In this document: in pieces, positions 1 to 8,285 of the stretch | Layout: each line of letters opens with the position of its first letter | How positions within the stretch are numbered: the first letter of the stretch is position 1 | Origin: Pirellulaceae bacterium | GTDB taxonomy: Bacteria; Planctomycetota; Planctomycetia; Pirellulales; Pirellulaceae | Length of the DNA stretch: 8,723 bases | Direction of reading: 5' to 3' | Assembly: GCA_020846515.1 (NCBI GenBank) | Contig: JADLDX010000158.1 | Location: forward strand, 1-8,723 | The notes under the pieces: model-generated | Databases searched by the model: none | Told to the model about the DNA's origin: nothing | The model's input: only the letters and a program-made list of their open reading frames with translations | Made by a program: the position numbers and the translations under genes

Positions 1-1
1 G

Positions 2-1204
2 GCCAAGCCTGCCGCCGCACCTCCCACCGCGTCGCAAGCCGCACCAGCACCATCCGCACCGCCACCAGCGCAGGCTGCGCCAGTACAAGCTGCACCAGCA
101 CCGCAGCCAGCTGCGCCGGCACCTACGGCAGAGGCACCGGCTGCGCCTCCAGCACCAGCGCCTGTTCGAGCTCCGGCTCCTGCTCCGTCAGCATCGCCGC
201 TAGTCCAGAGCCAAGCGGTTCCGGCCAGCGCCGAGGGAGCTGCCGCACCAGCCGAAAACGCCGGCGAGATTGCAGCCGGACCAGCCATCCGACGGTTTGC
301 CAGGGAAGTTGGTATTGAGCTTAGTCAGGTCGTTGGCACGGGCGAAGGCGGACGCATCACGCGAGACGACGTACTGCGAAGTGTTCGCGAGTCAGGTGCG
401 CAGCGGGCTGCCACTCAGCAACTGATGACCGCCCCCAACGCGGCTGGCGGTAACAAATTGACCAACCTCTCCGGCTCGCAAGCTCAAGGCGAATATGGTC
501 CAACACGGATCGAACGCATGCCCAAGATCCGCAAGACGATTGCATCGCAAATGCATAAGTCTTGGAGCACTGTGCCACGCGTGACGAACTTTGACGATGC
601 CGATGTCACCGACTTGGAAATATTCCGAGCCTCCAGCAAAGATGACTATGCGGCGCAAGGTATCAAACTGACCACGATGCCGTTCCTGATCAAAGCTGTG
701 GCCACGGCGCTGCGTCATCATCCAGCCGTGAACGCGGAACTGGATATGGACAACGAACAGATCATCTACAAGGACTATGTCAATATCGGCATTGCGATCG
801 ATACCGATCGTGGATTGGTCGTGCCCAACATTCGCAACGCGGATCAGTTAAGCATCCCCGATATTGCCAAGTCGCTGGCCGACCTGGCCTCTCGCGTGCG
901 TGGCGGTGAATTCGGCGTCAACGAACTCCGCGGTGGCACGTTTACGATCAGCAACCTGGGCGCGCTCGGCGGCACCTACAGCACGCCGATTGTGAATGTG
1001 CCCGAAGTGGCCATTTTGCTGGTCGGTCGCACACGCAAGTTGCCGGTGGTCATGGAAGATGATTCCATCAAGCCACGCTTGATGATGCCGCTTAGTCTGT
1101 CGTACGACCATCGACTGGTAGATGGCGGAACGGCAGCACGCTTCCTCAACGAGTTGATCGCCTATTTGGAAGCGCCCAGCCGATTGCTGCTGGCCATAAA
1201 CTAG
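2..1204 (+). CDS. aceF: Dihydrolipoamide acyltransferase (E2), probably of pyruvate dehydrogenase; 5'-truncated by window edge
   Basis: This is the C-terminal 400 residues of a 2-oxo acid dehydrogenase E2, which forms the cytoplasmic core of the complex and transfers the acyl group from lipoamide to CoA. The frame is open from base 2, so the ATG at 425 is internal and not the start. In order: an Ala/Pro-rich swinging-arm linker (visible residues 1 to about 90), a peripheral subunit-binding domain (about 93-128, core AIRRFAREVGIEL then VVGTGEGGRIT) that docks E1/E3, a second linker, and the catalytic acyltransferase domain (about 171-400). The active-site motif DHRLVDG lies near the end (His370, Asp374 of the visible part). 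GGTFTISNLGALGGTYSTP is more like E2 of pyruvate dehydrogenase than of 2-oxoglutarate dehydrogenase. A branched-chain E2 cannot be excluded because E1 and the lipoyl domain(s) are outside the window. It converges with metG. Confidence 0.93.
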   Translation, partial: AKPAAAPPTASQAAPAPSAPPPAQAAPVQAAPAPQPAAPAPTAEAPAAPPAPAPVRAPAPAPSASPLVQSQAVPASAEGAAAPAENAGEIAAGPAIRRFAREVGIELSQVVGTGEGGRITRDDVLRSVRESGAQRAATQQLMTAPNAAGGNKLTNLSGSQAQGEYGPTRIERMPKIRKTIASQMHKSWSTVPRVTNFDDADVTDLEIFRASSKDDYAAQGIKLTTMPFLIKAVATALRHHPAVNAELDMDNEQIIYKDYVNIGIAIDTDRGLVVPNIRNADQLSIPDIAKSLADLASRVRGGEFGVNELRGGTFTISNLGALGGTYSTPIVNVPEVAILLVGRTRKLPVVMEDDSIKPRLMMPLSLSYDHRLVDGGTAARFLNELIAYLEAPSRLLLAIN

Positions 1205-1218
1205 TTCGGGCATGTTGC

Positions 1219-1252
1219 GACTGTCGCCTTTCGCTCTGCGAAAGGCTGACAG
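1219..1252. terminator. Hairpin downstream of E2 gene, possible terminator / dispersed palindrome
   Basis: An imperfect inverted repeat begins 14 bases after the E2 stop codon. CTGTCGCCTTTCGC (1221-1234) pairs with GCGAAAGGC (1238-1246) and GACAG (1248-1252), with loop TCT and one bulged T, giving about 14 base pairs. There is no following T-run, so Rho-independent termination is only possible. The stem core recurs at 1321-1337, which suggests a repeat-family palindrome that may double as a terminator for the two convergent genes. Confidence 0.45.
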
Positions 1253-1319
1253 CTGACATCCAAGAACTTGTAGTTGCTCTATCCAAGCGTTGCGAGGATA
1301 CAGAGGATTGACTGTTCGT

Positions 1320-1350
1320 TCTTTCGCGGAGCGAAAGACGACTGTCGCCT
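1320..1350. repeat. Second CTTTCGC/GCGAAAG hairpin with a copy of CGACTGTCGCCT
   Basis: CTTTCGC (1321-1327) and GCGAAAG (1331-1337) form a 7-bp stem around GGA. It is followed by CGACTGTCGCCT (1339-1350), an exact copy of 1218-1229 in front of the first hairpin. The two units are therefore related copies of one short palindromic repeat in the E2-metG convergent gap. On the plus strand a short T-run follows at 1360-1364; on the minus strand the hairpin lies just after the metG stop. A role in ending either transcript is possible but not shown. Confidence 0.45.
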
Positions 1351-1362
1351 ATCCTGCTGTTT

Positions 1363-3468
1363 TTAATGCACGCGCTGACCTGGCTTGGCGCCTGAATCGA
1401 CCGACAGCAAAAAGACTTCCTCACCGCCGGGGCCTGCGGCGGTGACCATGCCTTCGCTCAAGCCAAACTTCATCTGTCTCGGTGCGAGATTGGCAACGAT
1501 GACAACCAGTCGCCCAACCAGCTTCTCTGGTTCGTATGCAGCTTTGATTCCCGCGAACACGGTGCGTCGGACATCACCGCCCAAGCTAACGGTCAGTTTG
1601 AGTAGTTTGCGAGCTTCTGGGACGTGTTCAGCCGTAATGATGCGGGCTACGCGCAGATCAATCTTAGTAAAGTCATCGATCGTACAGGTTTCGGTTAACG
1701 GCTCGGCCACCAGCGCATCGCCACTGTCCTGCCATTGGCCATCGCCCGCCGCCTCGAGGGCCGCCGTGCTGGCAGTGGTACCGCCAGTGGTACCGGTAGT
1801 AGAACCAGCCGTAGTGTTACCAGCAGCAGTCTGGTCTTTGCTTTCTTCGATCATGGCTTCGACGTCCTCTTTCTTAACGCGTTGGAGCATATGTTGGAAC
1901 TCGTTGACCGCAGTGCCCAGCAGTGGTGCCTGGCTCTGCTGCCAATGAAGAATCGGATCATTTAATAGTTGGCCACATTGCTGGGCCAACCGTGGCAGGA
2001 CCGGCGCCAGGTAGATCGCAATCTGTCGAAATAGATTCAGAGCCACTGTGCAAACGGTTTGCACATCTGCGCTACGCGCGGGGTCTTTGGCTAGCGACCT
2101 TGGCTGGGCATTTTCGACATACGGATTCGCTCGATCGGCCAATTCGATAATCAGTCTCATGGCTTTGGCATAATCGCAGCTGACATACGCTTCGGCGATC
2201 GCTTCGCCGGCCGCAGCACCTTGCGCGAACAGCCCGCCATCCTCGGGATATTCAGCGGCCAGGCCGGTGGCTCGCGCGAATCTGGCCGTGCGACTGGCCA
2301 GGTTCACAACTTTACCAACCAGGTCCGCGTTGATCTTATCGATGAACTCGGTCAGATTCAGATCGAGGTCATCCAGTTTCGGGCCCAGCTTACTGGCAAA
2401 GTAATATCTTAAAAAGGCTGGGTCGAGATGCCGCGCGTAGGTTTCGGCTTTAATGAAGGTGCCCTTGGACTTGGACATCTTAGCACCGCCGACGGTCAGG
2501 AATCCGTGGATATGGACCATGGTCGGTAAATTAAAGCCGGCCGTTTTCAGCATGCCGGGCCAAAACAATGTATGGAAGTATGTAATGTCTTTGCCAATGA
2601 AGTGATGAACTTCGGTATCGGGGTTCTTCCACCAATCCTCCAGTTTTTCCCCCTGCCGCTGACACCACTGAGCCGTGCTGGCGATATAGCCGATCGGCGC
2701 ATCGAACCAGACATACCAAAAGTGGCCTGGCGCGTCGGGAATCTCAAAACCGAAGTAGGGTGCCGGTCGCGAAATGTCCCAGTCGCGGAGCGGCTCACCT
2801 AGGAAATGTCCCTTCAGATAATTGGCAACTTCCGCTTGCAGATGCTGCCCGCTTTGCGTCCACTGTTCCAGGAAATCGTGCAGTTTTTCAAGTTCGACGA
2901 AGAGGTGAGGCGAGCTGCGTACCTCCGGCTTGGCACCGGAGAGCGTGCTGATCGGATCGATCAGGTCGGCCGGCGAGTAGGTGCTGCCGCACTTGTCGCA
3001 GTTATCGCCGTATTGGTCGAGCGATTTGCAAATGGGACACGTGCCCTTTACAAATCGATCAGCCAAAAATGTACCGGCCACCGGGTCGTACAGCTGGCTG
3101 ACATCGCGCTGGGCGACCAGCCCAGCCTGCCGCAGCGCGCTCCAGAACTCACCACACAACTTATAGTTCTCAGGGCTGTTGGTGCTGCCGTAGTTGTCGA
3201 ACTGAATATCGAACTTGGCGAAGTCGAGTTCATGAGCGGCTTGCATATCGGCGATCAGAGCTTCTTCCGACCGCCCTTCGGCTCGGGCACGAATCATGAT
3301 CGCCGTGCCGTGCGTATCGTCAGCACAAATGAAGATGCAGCGCTGGCCGCGCAGTTTTTGAAATCGAACCCAGATATCGGTTTGGATGTATTCCACCAAG
3401 TGACCGATATGGATGGGACCGTTGGCGTAAGGCAGAGCAGCAGTTACCAGGATTTTGCGTGCGATCAT
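1363..3468 (-). CDS. metG: Methionyl-tRNA synthetase with C-terminal EMAP-type tRNA-binding domain
   Basis: This class I aminoacyl-tRNA synthetase charges initiator and elongator tRNA-Met in the cytoplasm. The 701-residue length fits the long bacterial form (E. coli about 677). Visible signatures: the Rossmann-fold start [19 protein letters not shown] with HIGH at 20-23; a zinc knuckle CX2CX9CX2C (Cys144, 147, 157, 160) in the connective insertion, spaced as in E. coli Met[13 protein letters not shown] (255-265); KMSKS at 330-334; then a helical anticodon-binding domain (about 370-540). A low-complexity Thr/Gly/Ala linker (about 547-575) leads to an EMAP II/Arc1p-like OB-fold (about 596-701, [12 protein letters not shown] and [15 protein letters not shown]), which in this family mediates dimerisation and tRNA binding. 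The start at 3468 is supported by an N-terminus beginning just before the catalytic fold and by AAGGA (plus-strand 3473-3477) four bases upstream. It is divergent from the GH57 gene and convergent with E2. Confidence 0.97.
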   Translation of the reverse strand: MIARKILVTAALPYANGPIHIGHLVEYIQTDIWVRFQKLRGQRCIFICADDTHGTAIMIRARAEGRSEEALIADMQAAHELDFAKFDIQFDNYGSTNSPENYKLCGEFWSALRQAGLVAQRDVSQLYDPVAGTFLADRFVKGTCPICKSLDQYGDNCDKCGSTYSPADLIDPISTLSGAKPEVRSSPHLFVELEKLHDFLEQWTQSGQHLQAEVANYLKGHFLGEPLRDWDISRPAPYFGFEIPDAPGHFWYVWFDAPIGYIASTAQWCQRQGEKLEDWWKNPDTEVHHFIGKDITYFHTLFWPGMLKTAGFNLPTMVHIHGFLTVGGAKMSKSKGTFIKAETYARHLDPAFLRYYFASKLGPKLDDLDLNLTEFIDKINADLVGKVVNLASRTARFARATGLAAEYPEDGGLFAQGAAAGEAIAEAYVSCDYAKAMRLIIELADRANPYVENAQPRSLAKDPARSADVQTVCTVALNLFRQIAIYLAPVLPRLAQQCGQLLNDPILHWQQSQAPLLGTAVNEFQHMLQRVKKEDVEAMIEESKDQTAAGNTTAGSTTGTTGGTTASTAALEAAGDGQWQDSGDALVAEPLTETCTIDDFTKIDLRVARIITAEHVPEARKLLKLTVSLGGDVRRTVFAGIKAAYEPEKLVGRLVVIVANLAPRQMKFGLSEGMVTAAGPGGEEVFLLSVDSGAKPGQRVH

Positions 3469-3530
3469 TGCATCCTTGCTGAGCAGGGAACTAGTGAAAC
3501 ACCGAAGAAACGCCGTAAAAATAGAGCTGA

Positions 3531-3536
3531 ATTATA
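3531..3536 (-). promoter_or_regulatory. Candidate -10 box for metG
   Basis: Read on the minus strand, 3536-3531 is TATAAT, an exact sigma70-type -10 hexamer about 63 bases upstream of the metG start. No good -35 hexamer lies 16-18 bases further upstream. The surrounding DNA is locally AT-rich. This rests on one hexamer match and is only a candidate. Confidence 0.3.
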
Positions 3537-3540
3537 GCAT

Positions 3541-3877
3541 TCTGGTTCGAAATTTGGAGTGCGGCGGCCGTTAGACACTATCCGGCTCCCTCTTTGCTCG
3601 AGAGATCGTACCGCTTTTAAGTCCGTTGAGAGTTGGGGGATTCTTTCGAGTTCATCCTCCCGACACAGGGATTCAACAGACATGGGGATGCGACCGAAAT
3701 GAGACACCGGCATCTGTTTTTGTGCTAGCAATCGACCGTTGTTATTGTTTTCAGGTAAACACCACGTCGTTCGGCACGGGGTCGGATGAAGCTATGCGAG
3801 CATTATCCTGCTTTTGTGTGTAGGCCATGACGTTGCCACGAAAAACGCGAATGCTCACGAATAAAGTACCGAGCATC
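3541..3877. other. Intergenic stretch upstream of metG with no convincing gene
   Basis: No open frame here looks like a protein: the frames are short and of random-looking composition. No tRNA cloverleaf was found. Two things stand out. TGCTAGCA at 3723-3730, inside GTGCTAGCAATCG, looks like half of the palindromic unit of the array that follows. The segment 3775-3810 is a near copy of 4036-4071 (32 of 36 bases). Confidence 0.6.
3775..3810 (+). repeat. 36-bp direct repeat, copy 1
   Basis: Matches 4036-4071 at 32 of 36 positions; the longest shared block is ATGAAGCTATGCGAGC. Copy 1 lies just outside the left edge of the GGGGACA array and copy 2 lies within it. A 10-base remnant, AGCTATGCGA, recurs at 4692-4701. 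Confidence 0.7.
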
Positions 3878-3915
3878 TGCTGGGCACCAGGGGACATGCT
3901 GGGCACCAGGGGACA
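3878..3915 (+). repeat. Exact tandem duplication of a 19-bp unit ending in GGGGACA
   Basis: The unit TGCTGGGCACCAGGGGACA occurs at 3878-3896 and again immediately at 3897-3915 without a mismatch. It opens the GGGGACA array. Perfect identity suggests a recent duplication by replication slippage or unequal exchange. Confidence 0.85.
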
Positions 3916-3963
3916 CACACAATCGGCCATTGCTAGCACGATGGGCTCGGCTCGGGAACACAA

Positions 3964-4006
3964 GGGCAAACTCGCCCGGGGACAGGGGCAAACTCGCCCG
4001 GGGACA
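3964..4006 (+). repeat. Tandem duplication of a 21-bp unit ending in CCCGGGGACA
   Basis: GGGCAAACTCGCCCGGGGACA appears at 3964-3984 and again at 3986-4006, identical, with a period of 22. The unit contains a small GGGC/GCCC stem around AAACTC. It is a second, independent local duplication within the array, again ending at the GGGGACA motif. Confidence 0.85.
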
Positions 4007-4035
4007 CAGGCATTGCTTTATTGCTAGCAATTACC

Positions 4036-4071
4036 CACGGGGGCGAATGAAGCTATGCGAGCGTTATGCTG
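4036..4071 (+). repeat. 36-bp direct repeat, copy 2
   Basis: Partner of 3775-3810 (32 of 36 identical). It lies between the TGCTAGCA palindrome at 4022 and the 40-bp tandem repeats that begin at 4073. Confidence 0.7.
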
Positions 4072-4072
4072 A

Positions 4073-4153
4073 ATAGACCAACCGGGGGACAAACACATTC
4101 GTCCATTGCCAGCATAGACCAACCGGGGACACACACATTCATCCAATGACAGC
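4073..4153 (+). repeat. Imperfect tandem repeat, two units of 40-41 bp
   Basis: Unit 1 (4073-4113) and unit 2 (4114-4153) both run ATAGACCAACCGGGG, then GACA with CA-rich sequence, CATTC, CCA and end in an AGC. A third unit starts (ATAGAC, 4154-4159) but turns into the reverse arm of a hairpin. Each unit carries one GGGGACA motif. Confidence 0.75.
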
Positions 4154-4177
4154 ATAGACTGGATGTCTGCGTCCCCG
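4124..4177. repeat. Array hairpin 1
   Basis: CGGGGAC (4124-4130) pairs with GTCCCCG (4171-4177). Inside it CATCCA (4140-4145) pairs with TGGATG (4160-4165). The result is a two-part stem around ATGACAGCATAGAC, one of three such structures in the array. Confidence 0.6.
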
Positions 4178-4230
4178 AGACCAACGCTTGTCCCCGATCC
4201 CCAACGCTAGCATTGTCTTGCGGTACCAAC

Positions 4231-4286
4231 CGGGGACACACACAATCACTCATTGCTAGCACAAAAGCTCCTTGTCTGTGTCCCCG
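4231..4286. repeat. Array hairpin 2, most regular copy
   Basis: CGGGGACACACACAA (4231-4245) and TTGTCTGTGTCCCCG (4272-4286) are reverse complements at 14 of 15 positions and enclose the TGCTAGCA palindrome. It is followed by CCAACGCTAGCATTGTC (4290-4306), which is identical to 4201-4217. This is the best template for a family consensus. Confidence 0.7.
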
Positions 4287-4325
4287 AAACCAACGCTAGC
4301 ATTGTCCAGGTATCGCGTAACCACT

Positions 4326-4381
4326 CGGGGACACAGGCAATCTCAAATTGCTAGCACAAGGGCGGAATGTGTGTGTCCCCG
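4326..4381. repeat. Array hairpin 3
   Basis: CGGGGACACA (4326-4335) is the exact reverse complement of TGTGTCCCCG (4372-4381), and TGCTAGCA (4349-4356) lies in the loop. The overall spacing of 56 bases equals that of hairpin 2, which supports a defined unit length. Confidence 0.7.
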
Positions 4382-4385
4382 TGCA

Positions 4386-4763
4386 CTTGGAGCTGAGGCG
4401 AGATGAGCAAACACTAAAGCGCATCGGTTGTGCGCTTTCAATAGAGCCGGTACGGACGAAAACCAGACGACTCGTCGTACCCGAAAGCACTTAGCGTTTC
4501 GATTAACCCAAGAGGATTCGCCCCCCAGGCAATCAACGACTTAAAAGCTGTACACTCTCTCGACTTAAAGCGGCATCCGAGCGAGCCGTCGGGTAGCGAT
4601 GCTTGCGTAGGAAGAACCAGAGAGCTTGCGTTGATCCGGTTCAAGTTGGCAATTACTTTACATGTAAAACAATCTTCCTCTGGTCAATGCCAGCTATGCG
4701 AATGAACGACTTCTTAGCTTAGGGCAAGACCATGTTCAGAGAGTGAACGGAAGATGAATGGAA
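4386..4763. other. Intergenic stretch between the repeat families, no convincing gene
   Basis: Short frames on the minus strand here (for example 4438-4644) show no recognisable domain and no convincing ribosome site, and they are not called as genes. There is an 8-bp perfect stem AAAGCGCA/TGCGCTTT (4416-4423 with 4431-4438, 7-base loop). TTTACATGTAAA (4657-4668) is a 12-bp perfect palindrome that could bind a dimeric regulator. A small remnant of the array (AGCTATGCGA) lies at 4692-4701. Confidence 0.5.
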
Positions 4764-4897
4764 GGCGTTGATCATAGTCTGGGCCTAAAACCGTGGGCTA
4801 GCGTCCAGTTTTGGGCTACAAACCGTGGGCTAGCGCCCGGCGTCTGATCGGCCGCAGCGCGCTAGCGTCCGGTTTAGCCCGACTAAGGGCCGACGCC
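4764..4897 (+). repeat. GCTAGC-type palindromic element upstream of the GH57 gene (left copy)
   Basis: A 134-bp element starting GGCGTTGATC and ending CGACGCC, so its ends are inverted to each other. Inside are AAACCGTGGGCTAGCG twice (4788-4803 and 4820-4835), a GGCCGCA segment, and GCGCGCTAGCGTCCGGTTTA (4857-4876). The reverse complement of 7275-7386 shares its ends and internal order, including 20 identical bases at 4857-4876 versus 7295-7314. This points to a dispersed, non-autonomous repeat of REP or MITE type. No gene lies in it. Confidence 0.75.
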
Positions 4898-4927
4898 GAA
4901 CGGACTGTCCCGAATGTGGGTCTTTGA

Positions 4928-4933
4928 TACAAT
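4928..4933 (+). promoter_or_regulatory. Weak candidate -10 box for the GH57 gene
   Basis: TACAAT within TTTGATACAATGC, about 137 bases upstream of the GH57 start and just after the left palindromic element. The hexamer at the expected -35 position (about 4905-4910, CTGTCC) is poor. Kept as a tentative site only. Confidence 0.2.
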
Positions 4934-5069
4934 GCTTTCAACCGGCTCAGGCGGAAAAGTTGTTCCGCAGGCGCGCTGTTTGCCGATAAGACACAAGTTT
5001 CCGTCTCTTGCATAGCAAGCTAGGTAGACAACTGTCGCGCATCTTCCCCAACTTAACGGCAGCGAGGCT

Positions 5070-7241
<2,172 letters not shown>

Positions 7242-7274
7242 GCCTTTGTGGCGAATGCCCAGATTTGAAATGAA

Positions 7275-7386
7275 GGCGTCGAACTTTAGTCGTCTAAACC
7301 GGACGCTAGCGCGCTTGCGGCTGATTAGCCGCAGGGCGCTAGCCGGCGCTAGCCCACGGTTTTACGCCCACCTTAAGATCGACGCC
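7275..7386 (-). repeat. GCTAGC-type palindromic element downstream of the GH57 gene (right copy, inverted)
   Basis: A 112-bp element with ends GGCGTCGA and TCGACGCC, beginning 33 bases after the GH57 stop. In reverse complement it follows the 4764-4897 element: AAACCGTGGGCTAGCG (7362-7347), a hairpin TGCGGCT/AGCCGCA around GATT (7317-7334), then GCGCGCTAGCGTCCGGTTTA (7314-7295). It lacks the extra internal AAACCGTGGGCTAGCG copy found in the left element, which explains most of the length difference. Confidence 0.75.
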
Positions 7387-7402
7387 GAAATGAATCATCG
7401 CG

Positions 7403-7433
7403 CACCCGGTCTCAGCTTTCGCTGCACCGGGTG
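7403..7433. terminator. Strong GC-rich hairpin between GH57 and fkbM genes
   Basis: CACCCGGT (7403-7410) pairs perfectly with ACCGGGTG (7426-7433). Inside it CAGC (7413-7416) pairs with GCTG (7421-7424) around TTTC. The structure is followed by a GT repeat rather than a T-run. It may end the GH57 transcript or be another repeat palindrome. It lies 49 bases before the fkbM start. Confidence 0.4.
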
Positions 7434-7481
7434 TGTGTGTTGATAGAGTTAGGAACCGTGTGCTGACAGGCGTAAACGACA

Positions 7482-8270
7482 ATGACGAAACCTGAGATGA
7501 TCGATTGTGGCCCTTTGAATGTACTGGTCAACGCCCGACATGGACGCATGCTAGTCAATCGCCACGATATCTACATTGGTCGTTCCATTCAAACACTAGG
7601 CGAATTTTCCGAAGCGGAAGTTGACCTCTTTCGCCAGGTGGTGAGGCCCGGCGCGCTGGTCGTAGAGGCCGGTGCAAACATTGGTACTCACACCGTTCCA
7701 CTGGCCCAGTTAACCGGCCCCACGGGGCACGTGTGGGCCATCGAACCACAACGCATTGTCTTTCAAACCTTGTGCGCGAACCTGGCCCTAAACAGCCTAA
7801 CCAATGTGACTGCCATCTGGGCAGCCGTTGGCAAAGAACCCGGTCAACTGTTCGTTCCGTCGATCGACTACTCGACCGAGAACAACTTCGGTGGTCTTGG
7901 TCTGGAAGGACGCACTCAGGGCGAAGCGGTGAACGTCTTAACCATCGATAGTCTACGACTACCCCGGCTCGACCTGATCAAGGCTGATGTCGAAGGCATG
8001 GAGCAAGTAGTGCTAGAAGGCGCCCAGCAAACCATCCAGCGCTGTCGGCCGCTACTCTATGTGGAAAACGATCGGTCGGACAAATCAGATTCGCTGGTCC
8101 AGTGCATCAAACAAATGGGCTATGCAGCCTACGCACATATACCGCGTCTGTACTCGGAAACCAATTTCTTCGGCGAAACCAACAACCCGTTTGGCAACAT
8201 CGTATCGGTCAACTTGTTCGCCGTGCACGAATCCGTAGCGGCGAACATTCAAGGCTTGAAGCAACTGTAA
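7482..8270 (+). CDS. FkbM-family SAM-dependent methyltransferase
   Basis: A class I Rossmann-fold methyltransferase of the FkbM type, a family that O-methylates sugars, polyketides or other small molecules. The substrate here is unknown. The 262 residues show SAM motif I VVEAGANIGTHT (60-71), motif II AIEPQ (86-90) with the acidic residue that normally contacts the SAM ribose, the family's LIKADVEGMEQVVLEGA block (165-181) and the strand PLLYVEND (190-197). No signal peptide or membrane segment is visible. The start at 7482 is the first ATG after an in-frame TAA at 7473; a second ATG five codons later is possible. The ribosome site is weak (ACAGG about 12 bases upstream). It stands alone, 240 bases after the GH57 gene, with repeats between them, so co-transcription is doubtful and no glycan cluster is visible to indicate a substrate. 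Confidence 0.9.
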   Translation: MTKPEMIDCGPLNVLVNARHGRMLVNRHDIYIGRSIQTLGEFSEAEVDLFRQVVRPGALVVEAGANIGTHTVPLAQLTGPTGHVWAIEPQRIVFQTLCANLALNSLTNVTAIWAAVGKEPGQLFVPSIDYSTENNFGGLGLEGRTQGEAVNVLTIDSLRLPRLDLIKADVEGMEQVVLEGAQQTIQRCRPLLYVENDRSDKSDSLVQCIKQMGYAAYAHIPRLYSETNFFGETNNPFGNIVSVNLFAVHESVAANIQGLKQL

Positions 8271-8285
8271 GCCATAACAAGCGTG

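Larger units (their letters stand above)
3878..4385. repeat. REP/BIME-like array of GGGGACA and TGCTAGCA palindromic units
   Basis: About 0.5 kb of intergenic DNA is almost wholly built from two motifs. GGGGACA starts at 3890, 3909, 3978, 4000, 4085, 4125, 4232 and 4327. Its complement TGTCCCC starts at 4189, 4279 and 4374, with a variant CGTCCCC at 4170. The 8-bp palindrome TGCTAGCA starts at 3931, 4022, 4254 and 4349, with CGCTAGCA at 4205 and 4294. The typical unit is CGGGGACACACACAATC, four bases, then CATTGCTAGCACAA. Several units pair with a reverse copy to make long hairpins (4124-4177, 4231-4286, 4326-4381). This resembles repetitive extragenic palindromes organised as mosaics. In other bacteria such elements are mobilised in trans by RAYT (TnpA_REP) transposases; none is encoded here. 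Not CRISPR, because the spacing is irregular and both orientations are mixed. Confidence 0.8.

Noticed and set aside
425..1204. ATG at 425 as the start of a separate 259-residue acyltransferase
   Set aside because: The same frame is open to base 2 and encodes a clear subunit-binding domain and Ala/Pro linker, so the ATG is internal.
2806..3537. 243-residue plus-strand open frame opposite metG
   Set aside because: It lies antisense to the conserved MetRS catalytic core, its translation has no recognisable domain, and its length follows from codon bias of the real gene.
3541..3560. Possible tRNA T-arm (GGTTCGAAAT)
   Set aside because: No matching acceptor, D or anticodon stems could be placed on either strand around it.
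3751..4262. Short open frames running through the repeat array
   Set aside because: Their translations merely reflect the repeated GGGGACA and GCTAGC units (recurring VCP/CPR-like strings), not a protein family.
3878..4385. CRISPR array
   Set aside because: Repeats are of different lengths, in both orientations and irregularly spaced; there are no uniform unique spacers and no cas gene.
3878..4385. Iteron-type replication origin
   Set aside because: Motifs occur in both orientations as hairpins, with no adjacent rep or dnaA gene, no clear DnaA boxes and no AT-rich unwinding stretch.
4438..4644. 68-residue minus-strand open frame as a small protein
   Set aside because: No recognisable domain, no clear ribosome site and unremarkable composition in a repeat-flanked gap.
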